Shown here: piece after piece, positions 15,694-22,587 of the stretch | Numbering within the stretch: the stretch's first letter is position 1 | Layout of the letters: each line of letters opens with the position of its first letter | Assembly (NCBI GenBank): GCA_913041665.1 | Contig: CAJWKT010000007.1 | Span: 1 to 39,292, forward strand | DNA: 39,292 nucleotides | DNA from: an uncultured Gammaproteobacteria bacterium | GTDB taxonomy: Bacteria; Pseudomonadota; Gammaproteobacteria; Steroidobacterales; Rariloculaceae | Direction: 5' to 3' | Made by a program: the position numbers and the translations under genes | Notes under the pieces: model-generated | What the model was told of the DNA's origin: nothing | The model's input: only the letters and a program-made list of their open reading frames with translations | Databases searched by the model: none

Positions 15694-16938
15694 CTAATTT
15701 CCCAATCCAGGCAAAGCCAGATTATCTTGGTATAGGCAATTGGCTTCTTTCACATCAGATCTCAAGACCCGATCTCTGAACTTTGTGTGCTTCCATTCCC
15801 CTACCCAGTGCTCTGGGTCGACGAACATATATTCAGTCATCAGGGTGTTTCCGTCATTGAGTATTTGTATGCGCTCGATAATTTTCAGTTGACTACCCGT
15901 GACCACGCCTGCTTGCATCATATGATTTTCATCCGTGAATCCTTCAGTTTCCACAACCAATACATCTCCTTCCCAATGAGCTAAGGATTCGCCTCCCCAG
16001 TTGCGGTCAAGATAATTATCGGGCACACGGGGGCGCCCATCGAGATAGATGACCCGGTACTCGTTGTTCAGTCTAGAAATCATAAAAATTGCGGTAGAAT
16101 ATTGAAGCATCATCAAGGAACCGTAGCGTGTCATCATTCTGGGCATTCCAGCCGGATAACAGAAGGCCGTAGGGTCCCGAAAGCGATCCCCTTTTACCGC
16201 CGCCTCCTGATAAGCATCATAGAACGCTTGGCCTTTAGCCGTAAATTGAGGCTCCGGCTTAAATTCGTAGGAGCCATAATTTTCTCTCCATTGATCTTCC
16301 CCTCGATACTGCCACACGCCGGTCAGATCAAAGGATGAATTTTGTTGCTCTTTTTGCAAGTTACTAGGGTCTAATGCTCCGGATACCCGCCCTGTGCTAG
16401 TAGAATCCCCGGTTCCGAGACCATCAGAAATGATAGGCAATCTGTTGGGACGCGTTTTCCTCTCCCGCTCTTGCCACGTTTCTCCCGATGGCGGTGGAAC
16501 ATAGGCCGTCAAGGAGGGGATCACCTGTCGTTGTTGCTCCGGAGTCTCCGGCCCATCCATGGAATAAGCCACTCCATCTGCGGAAATCAGTCCCTGTAGC
16601 AACCCGCCGGGTTCACCGTTTCGCATGGGGTGAACACGGACAGTAATTTCATCACCTTCAGACACGACGTTTCGATCAAATCCCGCTGCAACCATTGTTG
16701 CAATGCTTTGTCCCTCAATTTTCCATAAAACATTAGTACCATCATCATTTTTTACATCCATATTGATGCTGAGGTGCGGGCTACGCCATATGAACTGAGT
16801 GACCTCTCCTGTTACTTGAAGGGATGAATTTGGCTCAAAAGCCACCGCTGAATGGTGAGCAAGTACTGTCGGAGATGAATACACAAACGCAAGCAAAACG
16901 ATCATTACACTGGTGGTTCTACTGATGACTTCTTCCAT
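15694..16938 (-). CDS. Exported DUF6152 fusion protein
   Basis: The protein has 414 residues. A signal peptide (VMIVLLAFVYSSPTVLA) appears to end at LA just before HHSAVAFEP, so the mature protein would begin with two histidines. Residues 28-125 are a DUF6152-type domain (VTGEVTQFIWRSPHLSIN). Residues about 205-414 form a second domain, DLTGVW through RVIYLDGRPRVP, AHWEGDVLVVETEGF, and ERIQILNDG. The same two modules occur separately in the two genes upstream (18007 and 16951). The function is unknown. It precedes mauB by 22 bases, so it is probably co-transcribed with the amine dehydrogenase and may assist it, for instance as a periplasmic binding or assembly partner. That is inference. Confidence 0.82.
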   Translation of the reverse strand: MEEVISRTTSVMIVLLAFVYSSPTVLAHHSAVAFEPNSSLQVTGEVTQFIWRSPHLSINMDVKNDDGTNVLWKIEGQSIATMVAAGFDRNVVSEGDEITVRVHPMRNGEPGGLLQGLISADGVAYSMDGPETPEQQRQVIPSLTAYVPPPSGETWQERERKTRPNRLPIISDGLGTGDSTSTGRVSGALDPSNLQKEQQNSSFDLTGVWQYRGEDQWRENYGSYEFKPEPQFTAKGQAFYDAYQEAAVKGDRFRDPTAFCYPAGMPRMMTRYGSLMMLQYSTAIFMISRLNNEYRVIYLDGRPRVPDNYLDRNWGGESLAHWEGDVLVVETEGFTDENHMMQAGVVTGSQLKIIERIQILNDGNTLMTEYMFVDPEHWVGEWKHTKFRDRVLRSDVKEANCLYQDNLALPGLGN

Positions 16939-16950
16939 GTTAGCTTCTCC

Positions 16951-17994
16951 CTATAACCTACGATCAGCACGATCAATGTATTCTTGCATTTTCCCTTCGT
17001 CGTACAACTGACGAAAAAATGAATCCGGATCACATTCATAGGGAAAAAGAACAGCATCAGCGTCACGATGCCATTGCCGACGGCGAATCGGTGGCCTCAA
17101 ATAATTCTCCGGATCATGTAACGTCATCACAACAGTCAGCATCGTGCCGTCTTCATTCAACTGGTAACGCTCCACGAACTTGGCATTCTCAGACACAGGC
17201 TCACCGAGAAAATCCCTGACATTTCGAGACAGCAAGGTCGTCTCAATTACGAATGTACCACCCTCCCAGTGCCCTGTGGAAAATCCCATGGGTGAGTGCG
17301 GATAATATTCGGGTGGTTCACGCCCATCCAGGTAGACTCGGCGTACTTCACTCCCCACCTCGTAAATAATTGTTATGCGACCTTCGTCAATCAACCACTC
17401 AGAAGGATAAGCTGACCATGCAATCATCGCTACGATTCCAGGTGAAACACAGCGAACATTTGGTTGGTCTAAATGCAGGAGATAATCCTGATGCCAAATT
17501 TTTGCCTCGGGGGTCAAATCCATGGAGTACTTGCGAAAATCCATGCCTGCTGCAGGTATCCAGGTACCGGACAAATCGGCGAGGCGAGGCTCTCCAACGA
17601 TTTCCACATTTTCACTGGCACGGCGAGCAGTCCAAAACGAGCCAGATTCGTTTGAATCGGGTTGGCCAATGATGCTCAGAGTACCGCTCATCACGTTATC
17701 AGTCAGTCTACCAAGTAGACGACGCTCAAAGATAAAGCCAGCAATATCACGGCTGTCTATGATGAGCTCGATCTGGTCGCCTCCAATATTGACTACGACA
17801 GGACCACCCTCAACATGTCCCATCCACTCTGAGCCTAGACGCTGCAACGCCAAAAGACCCACAACATCAGCTGGTGGCACAGCAAGTTCCAGCATCCAAT
17901 CACCAGAAAAGCCAGTTTCCTTTGATTCCTGAGCACAAACAGAGCCAAACAGGACCCCAAAACAAGCTATTAATGGACAAAACTTTTTAAGCAT
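16951..17994 (-). CDS. Exported protein sharing the C-terminal module of the DUF6152 fusion
   Basis: The protein has 347 residues with a Sec signal (FCPLIACFGVLFGSVCAQ). Residues 25-130 are a beta-rich region of unknown family (GDWMLELAVPPADVVG). Residues 135-330 hold the module shared with the 15694 gene: DLSGTWIP, EVRRVYLDGREPP, GHWEGGTFVIETT, and FVERYQLNEDGTM. The region is separated from its neighbours by 12 bases on each side. No enzyme motif was recognised. Many environmental proteobacterial genomes carry such exported modules near periplasmic dehydrogenases (general impression, unverified). It is likely periplasmic and may act in a complex with DUF6152. Confidence 0.8.
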   Translation of the reverse strand: MLKKFCPLIACFGVLFGSVCAQESKETGFSGDWMLELAVPPADVVGLLALQRLGSEWMGHVEGGPVVVNIGGDQIELIIDSRDIAGFIFERRLLGRLTDNVMSGTLSIIGQPDSNESGSFWTARRASENVEIVGEPRLADLSGTWIPAAGMDFRKYSMDLTPEAKIWHQDYLLHLDQPNVRCVSPGIVAMIAWSAYPSEWLIDEGRITIIYEVGSEVRRVYLDGREPPEYYPHSPMGFSTGHWEGGTFVIETTLLSRNVRDFLGEPVSENAKFVERYQLNEDGTMLTVVMTLHDPENYLRPPIRRRQWHRDADAVLFPYECDPDSFFRQLYDEGKMQEYIDRADRRL

Positions 17995-18006
17995 TTTTCT
18001 GCTTCG

Positions 18007-18411
18007 CTAATCGGTATGTCGGTAATCTAACAAGGCACCCGGGGGCAAAACCGTACCATCACCCAGTAGTACCGTCCTAATGTCGAGCAATTTCCTGCCA
18101 TCTCTGCCCCGGTTGCCGGTCATGATAACTTTGTCACCAACTTTGATACTATCCCGAGTCCAACTACCGCGTCTCTGGTAATTTGTAGCACTTCCTCCCC
18201 GAGTATCCCAGATCTCAGTATTCCCTGATTGGGTCTGAACTTCGACGTAATACCGAATATGTGGATTTCTAAACCAGACCCCTGTAACCACTCCTTCGAT
18301 AGTTACCACCTCTCGGATGAACTCTGCCGCAAACGAGTGATGGCCGTAGCCCAAAGTGGGCATGAGACCGAAGCTCAATAACAACCCATAAAAAAGACCT
18401 CGCACGAACAT
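18007..18411 (-). CDS. Exported DUF6152-type protein
   Basis: The protein has 134 residues from ATG 18411; the track start at 18489 adds an unlikely 26-residue leader. The chosen start is preceded by AGGGGG and gives a good signal (GLFYGLLLSFGLMPTLGYG). After it comes HHSFAAEF, then VTIEGVVTGVWFRNPHIRYYVEV, IWDTRGGS and VGDKVIMTGNRGRDG, the small beta-barrel pattern of DUF6152. The mature protein would begin with His-His. It is the first gene of the leftward 11-gene run, next to the divergent control region. Function unknown; metal binding by the N-terminal histidines is a testable idea. Confidence 0.85.
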   Translation of the reverse strand: MFVRGLFYGLLLSFGLMPTLGYGHHSFAAEFIREVVTIEGVVTGVWFRNPHIRYYVEVQTQSGNTEIWDTRGGSATNYQRRGSWTRDSIKVGDKVIMTGNRGRDGRKLLDIRTVLLGDGTVLPPGALLDYRHTD

Positions 18412-18481
18412 AACATTAGACCCCCTGTCTAAAATGTCACCACCCTCAGTATAGTGGGACAGCGTTACTAGCCAAACATCA

Positions 18482-18487
18482 ATTATC
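18482..18487 (-). promoter_or_regulatory. Candidate -10 element of the amine-dehydrogenase operon
   Basis: The minus strand reads GATAAT here, immediately after one arm of the 9-bp dyad and about 70 bases before the first gene start. No good -35 was seen, which would fit an activator-dependent promoter. Confidence 0.35.
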
Positions 18488-18488
18488 A

Positions 18489-18523
18489 CTTACTCCTGAA
18501 ATTACAAGCATACGAGGAGTAAG
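18489..18523. promoter_or_regulatory. 9-bp perfect inverted repeat, candidate operator
   Basis: CTTACTCCT (18489-18497) and AGGAGTAAG (18515-18523) are perfect complements with a 17-base spacer. The dyad lies in the divergent region between the amine-dehydrogenase operon and the TTT transporter and abuts the leftward -10 candidate. Arm centres are 26 bases apart, suitable for a dimeric regulator. A hairpin in the leader is the alternative. Confidence 0.5.
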
Positions 18524-18553
18524 GGGGAAATTTATACAGGTAGAAATTGGTAG

Positions 18554-18568
18554 GTCCGATAAACGGAC
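18554..18568. promoter_or_regulatory. GTCCG-ataaa-CGGAC dyad overlapping a -35 region
   Basis: A 5-bp perfect inverted repeat with a 5-base centre overlaps the place where the -35 of the tctC promoter should be. It could be an activator or repressor site. Confidence 0.4.
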
Positions 18569-18587
18569 GAGGAAAATGTTAGTTCTT

Positions 18588-18593
18588 TATAAT
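18588..18593 (+). promoter_or_regulatory. Consensus -10 (TATAAT) for the tctCBA operon
   Basis: TATAAT matches the sigma-70 consensus and is about 118 bases upstream of the tctC start. The -35 region is poor and is covered by the GTCCG dyad, which suggests regulation. Confidence 0.45.
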
Positions 18594-18710
18594 GAGATAC
18601 ATCAATATTCTCTCATTGCAATTCAGAAAAGGGTATGCCCTCCTACCCTTTCCTTAGACCTCATTCACAAAAATTGTTCAGCGCGAGAGTTTCCGGCTAC
18701 TCTAGCAAAT

Positions 18711-19691
18711 ATGCCTTTAACGCCCATTAAAAAGCGATTATTTCTAGGCTACCTGAATGCATCCAGCATCCTCGTATTTCTAGCTTATGGTACTTGTCTT
18801 GCCCAAGATGACTATCCGTCTAGGCCCATCAATGTTGTGACTCACACTTCGCCAGGGGGGGGTACCGATGCAACGGCTCGCTCGGTCATGGTTGGCACCA
18901 AGCTCGCACTAAATATCGATATGGCAGTGTTACCAAGAACGGGGGCCGGGGGCATTGTTGCTATGAATTATGTAAACAACCAGCCTCGGGATGGCTATAC
19001 AGTCCTTGCCATCACACCATCGCATCTCTTTGCCATTGCAAGAAACCAAGGTCCATTGCGCATCGAAGATCTTGTGGGTGTAGCCAGAGCAACGGATGAT
19101 CCTAGTATTGTTATGGTGCGCGCGGATAGCGCTGCTTCAACGCTTGAGGAATTATTTGAAATGGGTCGACGTCGACCAATCAAATGGGGCACCACGCAAA
19201 TTGGCGGAGGAGATCATATTTCCGCGGCTACTTTAGCTAAAGTGGCGAACACAAAAATTGCAGTCGTACCATTTTTCGGGGGTGGAGAAATTGTCACCAA
19301 TTTAATGGGTGGCAGCATCGAAGCCGCTGGACTGAATCTCACCGAGGCGCTTGATCAAATCAGACGAGGTGATTTTCGTGCCCTAGCAGTTATGGCAAAC
19401 GAACGACTTGCGGTTATTGATCATGTGCCAACCACGGTGGAATTAGGTTATGACACCGTCTATTCCACAGTCCGCGGATATGCGGTCCTCAAAGGCACGC
19501 CGGAAAACCGAATCCGAATACTCGAGCAAGGCATGCTTCAGGGGATGCATCATCCAAGCTACCAGGACTATCTACGGGGTGCAGGCTTAAGCCGCAATGC
19601 GATTGCGGGGCAAGAAACCTGGAACGCCCAAATTAATCAACTTTATCTGGAAGCGCGCCAAGCCATGGTCGATCTTGGGATTATTCGATAG
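18711..19691 (+). CDS. tctC: Tripartite tricarboxylate transporter substrate-binding protein (TctC/Bug family)
   Basis: The protein has 326 residues from ATG 18711. The track start at 18576 would place 45 extra residues before the signal peptide. The signal (KKRLFLGYLNASSILVFLAYGTCLAQ) leads into YPSRPINVVTHTSPGGGTDATAR, the standard Bug-family opening. GAGGIVAMNYV, KWGTTQIGGGDH and PFFGGGEIVTNLMGG are further family segments. Bug proteins bind carboxylates or other small anions in the periplasm and hand them to TctB/TctA. Its stop overlaps the tctB GTG start by one base. The ligand is unknown; the location opposite the amine-dehydrogenase operon hints at shared physiology. Confidence 0.95.
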   Translation: MPLTPIKKRLFLGYLNASSILVFLAYGTCLAQDDYPSRPINVVTHTSPGGGTDATARSVMVGTKLALNIDMAVLPRTGAGGIVAMNYVNNQPRDGYTVLAITPSHLFAIARNQGPLRIEDLVGVARATDDPSIVMVRADSAASTLEELFEMGRRRPIKWGTTQIGGGDHISAATLAKVANTKIAVVPFFGGGEIVTNLMGGSIEAAGLNLTEALDQIRRGDFRALAVMANERLAVIDHVPTTVELGYDTVYSTVRGYAVLKGTPENRIRILEQGMLQGMHHPSYQDYLRGAGLSRNAIAGQETWNAQINQLYLEARQAMVDLGIIR

Positions 19692-20149
19692 TGAAACCAC
19701 ACTCAGATACCCTCGTTGGAATCGTCCTACTCATCTTCTGTGGCATTGCTCTCTGGCTCACCTCAGGATTCACTGAAGTACCAATAATTCTTTCCCAAAA
19801 TATACCGCCAACCTTCTTCCCGCGACTGATTTTGATGATCATTGCAGGACTCAGCGTTGTTTTAATCTTGGGCGGGCTACGCTCTGAAAAAAAACCAAGC
19901 GCCGAAATACCGTCAGCTACTCTCATCACAGCATTGGTGATCACAGTTGCGGTTGCAGTAACTGATTTTGTGGGAATTTTCCCAGCACTATTTCTCGTGT
20001 CAGTTGTTTTGCCTTTGTGCTGGAAAGAACAGCGACTCCATTTTATTGTACTTCTGGCGCTTTCCCTGCCTACCAGTATCTATCTAATCTTCACGATAAT
20101 TCTCGGTGTGCAATTTCCCCACGGCCTCATTGCAGACGCTTTCTCCTGA
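19691..20149 (+). CDS. tctB: Tripartite tricarboxylate transporter small membrane subunit TctB
   Basis: The protein has 152 residues and starts with GTG sharing one base with the tctC stop, so translation is coupled. Four hydrophobic segments are visible (9-27, 40-62, 78-107 split, 116-140), the TctB pattern, with the conserved-type FFPRLI after the first helix. It supports the large TctA permease. The TctC, TctB, TctA order is standard. Confidence 0.93.
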   Translation: MKPHSDTLVGIVLLIFCGIALWLTSGFTEVPIILSQNIPPTFFPRLILMIIAGLSVVLILGGLRSEKKPSAEIPSATLITALVITVAVAVTDFVGIFPALFLVSVVLPLCWKEQRLHFIVLLALSLPTSIYLIFTIILGVQFPHGLIADAFS

Positions 20150-20154
20150 TCGCA

Positions 20155-21657
20155 ATGTTGCCTACAGGTTTTGATTTTGCTATCTCGGCGTTGGCCAACC
20201 CGTTTGTCCTAGGATTAATCGGACTTGGAACACTAGCAGGCGTACTCGTAGGTGCATTGCCTGGCCTATCATCTTCCATGGCAGTCGCACTACTTTTACC
20301 ATTCTCCATTTATCTTGATCCTATTCCTGCCATTGCCTTGCTCTCAGCTTTGTATTGTGCAGGAACTTTTGGCGGATCCATTACCGCTATCCTGATCAAC
20401 GCTCCTGGTGCCCCGCCAGCAGTGGCCACTGCCTTTGATGGTTACCCAATGGCGGTAAAGGGAGAAGCGGGGCGTGCTTTGGGTATGGCTGCGGTAGCTT
20501 CGGTTTGCGGAGGCATTTTCAGCGTCTTTGTGCTGCTTTTTACTGCACCAGTACTCGCACGCATTGCCTACAGCTTCGGACCCCCAGAGTATTTTGCTCT
20601 CGCTGTGTTCGGCCTATCTATGCTGGCTTCCATTAGCAGAGAGGCGCCAATAAAAAACCTTATCGGAGGCTGCCTGGGGCTCACGATCGCAACAATCGGA
20701 GTAGATTTAACAACAGGCGTAGAACGATTCACTTTCGGGGTTGCAGAACTCTATGGCGGCATTCATTTCATTCCAGTCTTGATCGGCCTGTTCGCAGTAA
20801 CAGAACTACTTTCGCAGGCCGCACGACTAGGGAAGGAAACACATAGCATCACCCTTGCTGCCTTAAAATTGCCCACTCGAGAAGATTTTAGACGCGTACG
20901 TGGAACAATTGCTCGATCCAGTGTCATTGGCACTTTGATTGGCGTGCTGCCAGCGGAAGGAGGCACCATCGCGGCTATGATCGGCTACAACGAGGCAAAA
21001 CGATGGTCGAAGGTGCCCGAGAAATTTGGAAAAGGCGCCATTGAGGCAGTGGCTGGACCGGAGGCTGCCAACAATGCCGCGACGGGCGGGGCTATGATCC
21101 CTACCCTAGCACTTGGGATCCCCGGAAGCGCTACTGCAGCAGTGATCTTGGCCGGACTTCAAGTGCACGGCCTGCGCCCAGGACCCTATCTCTTTGAGGA
21201 ACAACCGGGATTGATCTATAGCATTTTCTTTGCGATGTTGATTGCCAATGTACTTTTCCTTTTGATCGGCCTAGCGGGAGCTAAAATTTTTTCAAGAATT
21301 AGCTTGGTCCCAGCGACAATTCTATGGCCTATGGTATTTGCCCTTTGTTTTGTAGGTGCCTATGGACTCGAACAATCAATGGTGGACGTGTGGGTAATGC
21401 TCATTGCCGGCCTATTAGGGTTCGTCCTTAAATACCATGGATTTGGTCCCGCCCCTATCATAATGGGACTGGTACTTGGTGGTCTCATTGAAACATCTTT
21501 AGCGCAATCTATGATAATTTTTGACCAATCTTGGACGGGCTTTTTATCTCGACCAGTAGCAGTCATCTTCTTTGTTTTGGCCCTCAGCAGTATTTTTAGC
21601 TCTCCAATTCGGATGTTGTTTCGAAGTTACATGAACAAAATGGCAAAAAAAACGTAA
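20155..21657 (+). CDS. tctA: Tripartite tricarboxylate transporter large permease TctA
   Basis: The protein has 500 residues from ATG 20155, five bases after the tctB stop. The longer track ORF from 20017 overlaps tctB in another frame and is rejected. It has about 12 membrane segments. Signature regions include [51 protein letters not shown], and the second-half copy [20 protein letters not shown] with [17 protein letters not shown]. These are the duplicated TctA motifs. It completes a three-gene solute:cation uptake system. Confidence 0.96.
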   Translation: MLPTGFDFAISALANPFVLGLIGLGTLAGVLVGALPGLSSSMAVALLLPFSIYLDPIPAIALLSALYCAGTFGGSITAILINAPGAPPAVATAFDGYPMAVKGEAGRALGMAAVASVCGGIFSVFVLLFTAPVLARIAYSFGPPEYFALAVFGLSMLASISREAPIKNLIGGCLGLTIATIGVDLTTGVERFTFGVAELYGGIHFIPVLIGLFAVTELLSQAARLGKETHSITLAALKLPTREDFRRVRGTIARSSVIGTLIGVLPAEGGTIAAMIGYNEAKRWSKVPEKFGKGAIEAVAGPEAANNAATGGAMIPTLALGIPGSATAAVILAGLQVHGLRPGPYLFEEQPGLIYSIFFAMLIANVLFLLIGLAGAKIFSRISLVPATILWPMVFALCFVGAYGLEQSMVDVWVMLIAGLLGFVLKYHGFGPAPIIMGLVLGGLIETSLAQSMIIFDQSWTGFLSRPVAVIFFVLALSSIFSSPIRMLFRSYMNKMAKKT

Positions 21658-21721
21658 GGTCATTGGCACAGCTCGCTCACAATTGAGGGCCCATAAAGAA
21701 TGTGACGTACGGATATACTAG

Positions 21722-21748
21722 TTGATATAGTAGGTGCTTCGCTATAAT
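21722..21748 (+). promoter_or_regulatory. Candidate promoter of the lectin-like lipoprotein gene
   Basis: TTGATA (21722-21727) and a consensus TATAAT (21743-21748) are 15 bases apart, slightly short, and lie about 50 bases before the start codon. Confidence 0.5.
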
Positions 21749-21795
21749 GACAAAATGAATCAAATAACAAATAGCCTACAAAAAATCTGGAAAAA

Positions 21796-22485
21796 ATGAT
21801 GTTTAAAACACTTAATCAAAAAAAATTCGTGGCGCTTCTGGCACTCGCAGCACTGACCTTAGTCGCGTGCGACCAGCAGGCACCTAATACTGAACCTTCC
21901 ACCGGACCAATGCCCGCACAAGACATGAGCTTCTTTATTACGAGTGAAGGCTCCGGTAATGGCGGTGACCTTGGCGGCCTTGAAGGTGCCGATTCTCACT
22001 GTCAAAACTTAGCAGAGGCCGCCGGAGCTGGAGACAAAAACTGGGTCGCATATCTTGGCACGGAGCCAGGGGGGGCTCGAGGAATTGACGCACGCAGCCG
22101 AATTGGCAACGGGCCTTGGCATAATGCAGCGGGTGAAATGATCGCTAAAGACATCGATGATCTGCATTTGAACGCTAATATTGTTAGAGGCACTGCACTC
22201 GATGAGAACGGTAATCGCGTACTTGGCCGAGGAGACTCAACAAACCGGCATGATATTCTCACCGGTGCAATGGAAGACGGCACGGCATTCTTCCCTGACG
22301 CCGAAGATCATACCTGCAACAACTGGACAAGCAGTGGTGAGGGCAGCGCCATGGTTGGTCATTTTGATCGTCAAGGTGGTGGGAACACTTCCTGGAACAC
22401 CGCACATCAATCCCGAAGCTGCTCCCTGGCAGACCTTCGGGCGACCGGTGGGGATGGCTTACTGTATTGTTTTGCGACTGACTAA
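21796..22485 (+). CDS. Lectin-like (C-type-lectin/endostatin-fold-like) lipoprotein
   Basis: The protein has 229 residues. A lipoprotein signal ends in TLVA before Cys25, followed by DQQAPNTEPS. After a short linker the domain begins MSFFITSEGSGNGGDLGGLEGADSHCQNLA and continues WVAYLGTE, GPWHNAAGEMIA, FFPDAEDHTCNNWTSSGEGSAMVGH and RSCSLADL to LYCFATD. Four cysteines in the domain can form two disulfides. This pattern occurs in environmental proteobacterial proteins annotated as lectin-like or DUF1554-like (recalled, not searched). It is probably anchored in the outer membrane and may bind a polysaccharide. Either ATG of the ATGATG start is possible. Confidence 0.8.
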   Translation: MMFKTLNQKKFVALLALAALTLVACDQQAPNTEPSTGPMPAQDMSFFITSEGSGNGGDLGGLEGADSHCQNLAEAAGAGDKNWVAYLGTEPGGARGIDARSRIGNGPWHNAAGEMIAKDIDDLHLNANIVRGTALDENGNRVLGRGDSTNRHDILTGAMEDGTAFFPDAEDHTCNNWTSSGEGSAMVGHFDRQGGGNTSWNTAHQSRSCSLADLRATGGDGLLYCFATD

Positions 22486-22587
22486 AAAGCCTGCCTCCAC
22501 ATAAGCAGCCAAGGTTGGTTTTTTTGCTGCTCTAAACAAATTTGTGGCGGGTATGTTTTTGAGAATCCTTGATAGGAGGGATTTGGG

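Noticed and set aside
18412-18489. Upstream extension of the DUF6152 protein to 18489
   Set aside because: The extra residues precede the signal peptide, and AGGGGG supports ATG 18411.
20017-20154. Track start for TctA at 20017
   Set aside because: The extra 46 residues read through tctB in another frame; TctA homology begins at ATG 20155.
22504-22531. AGCAGC/GCTGCT pairing after the lectin-like gene as a terminator
   Set aside because: The stem is short, the T-run lies inside the loop rather than after it, and the call would be weak.
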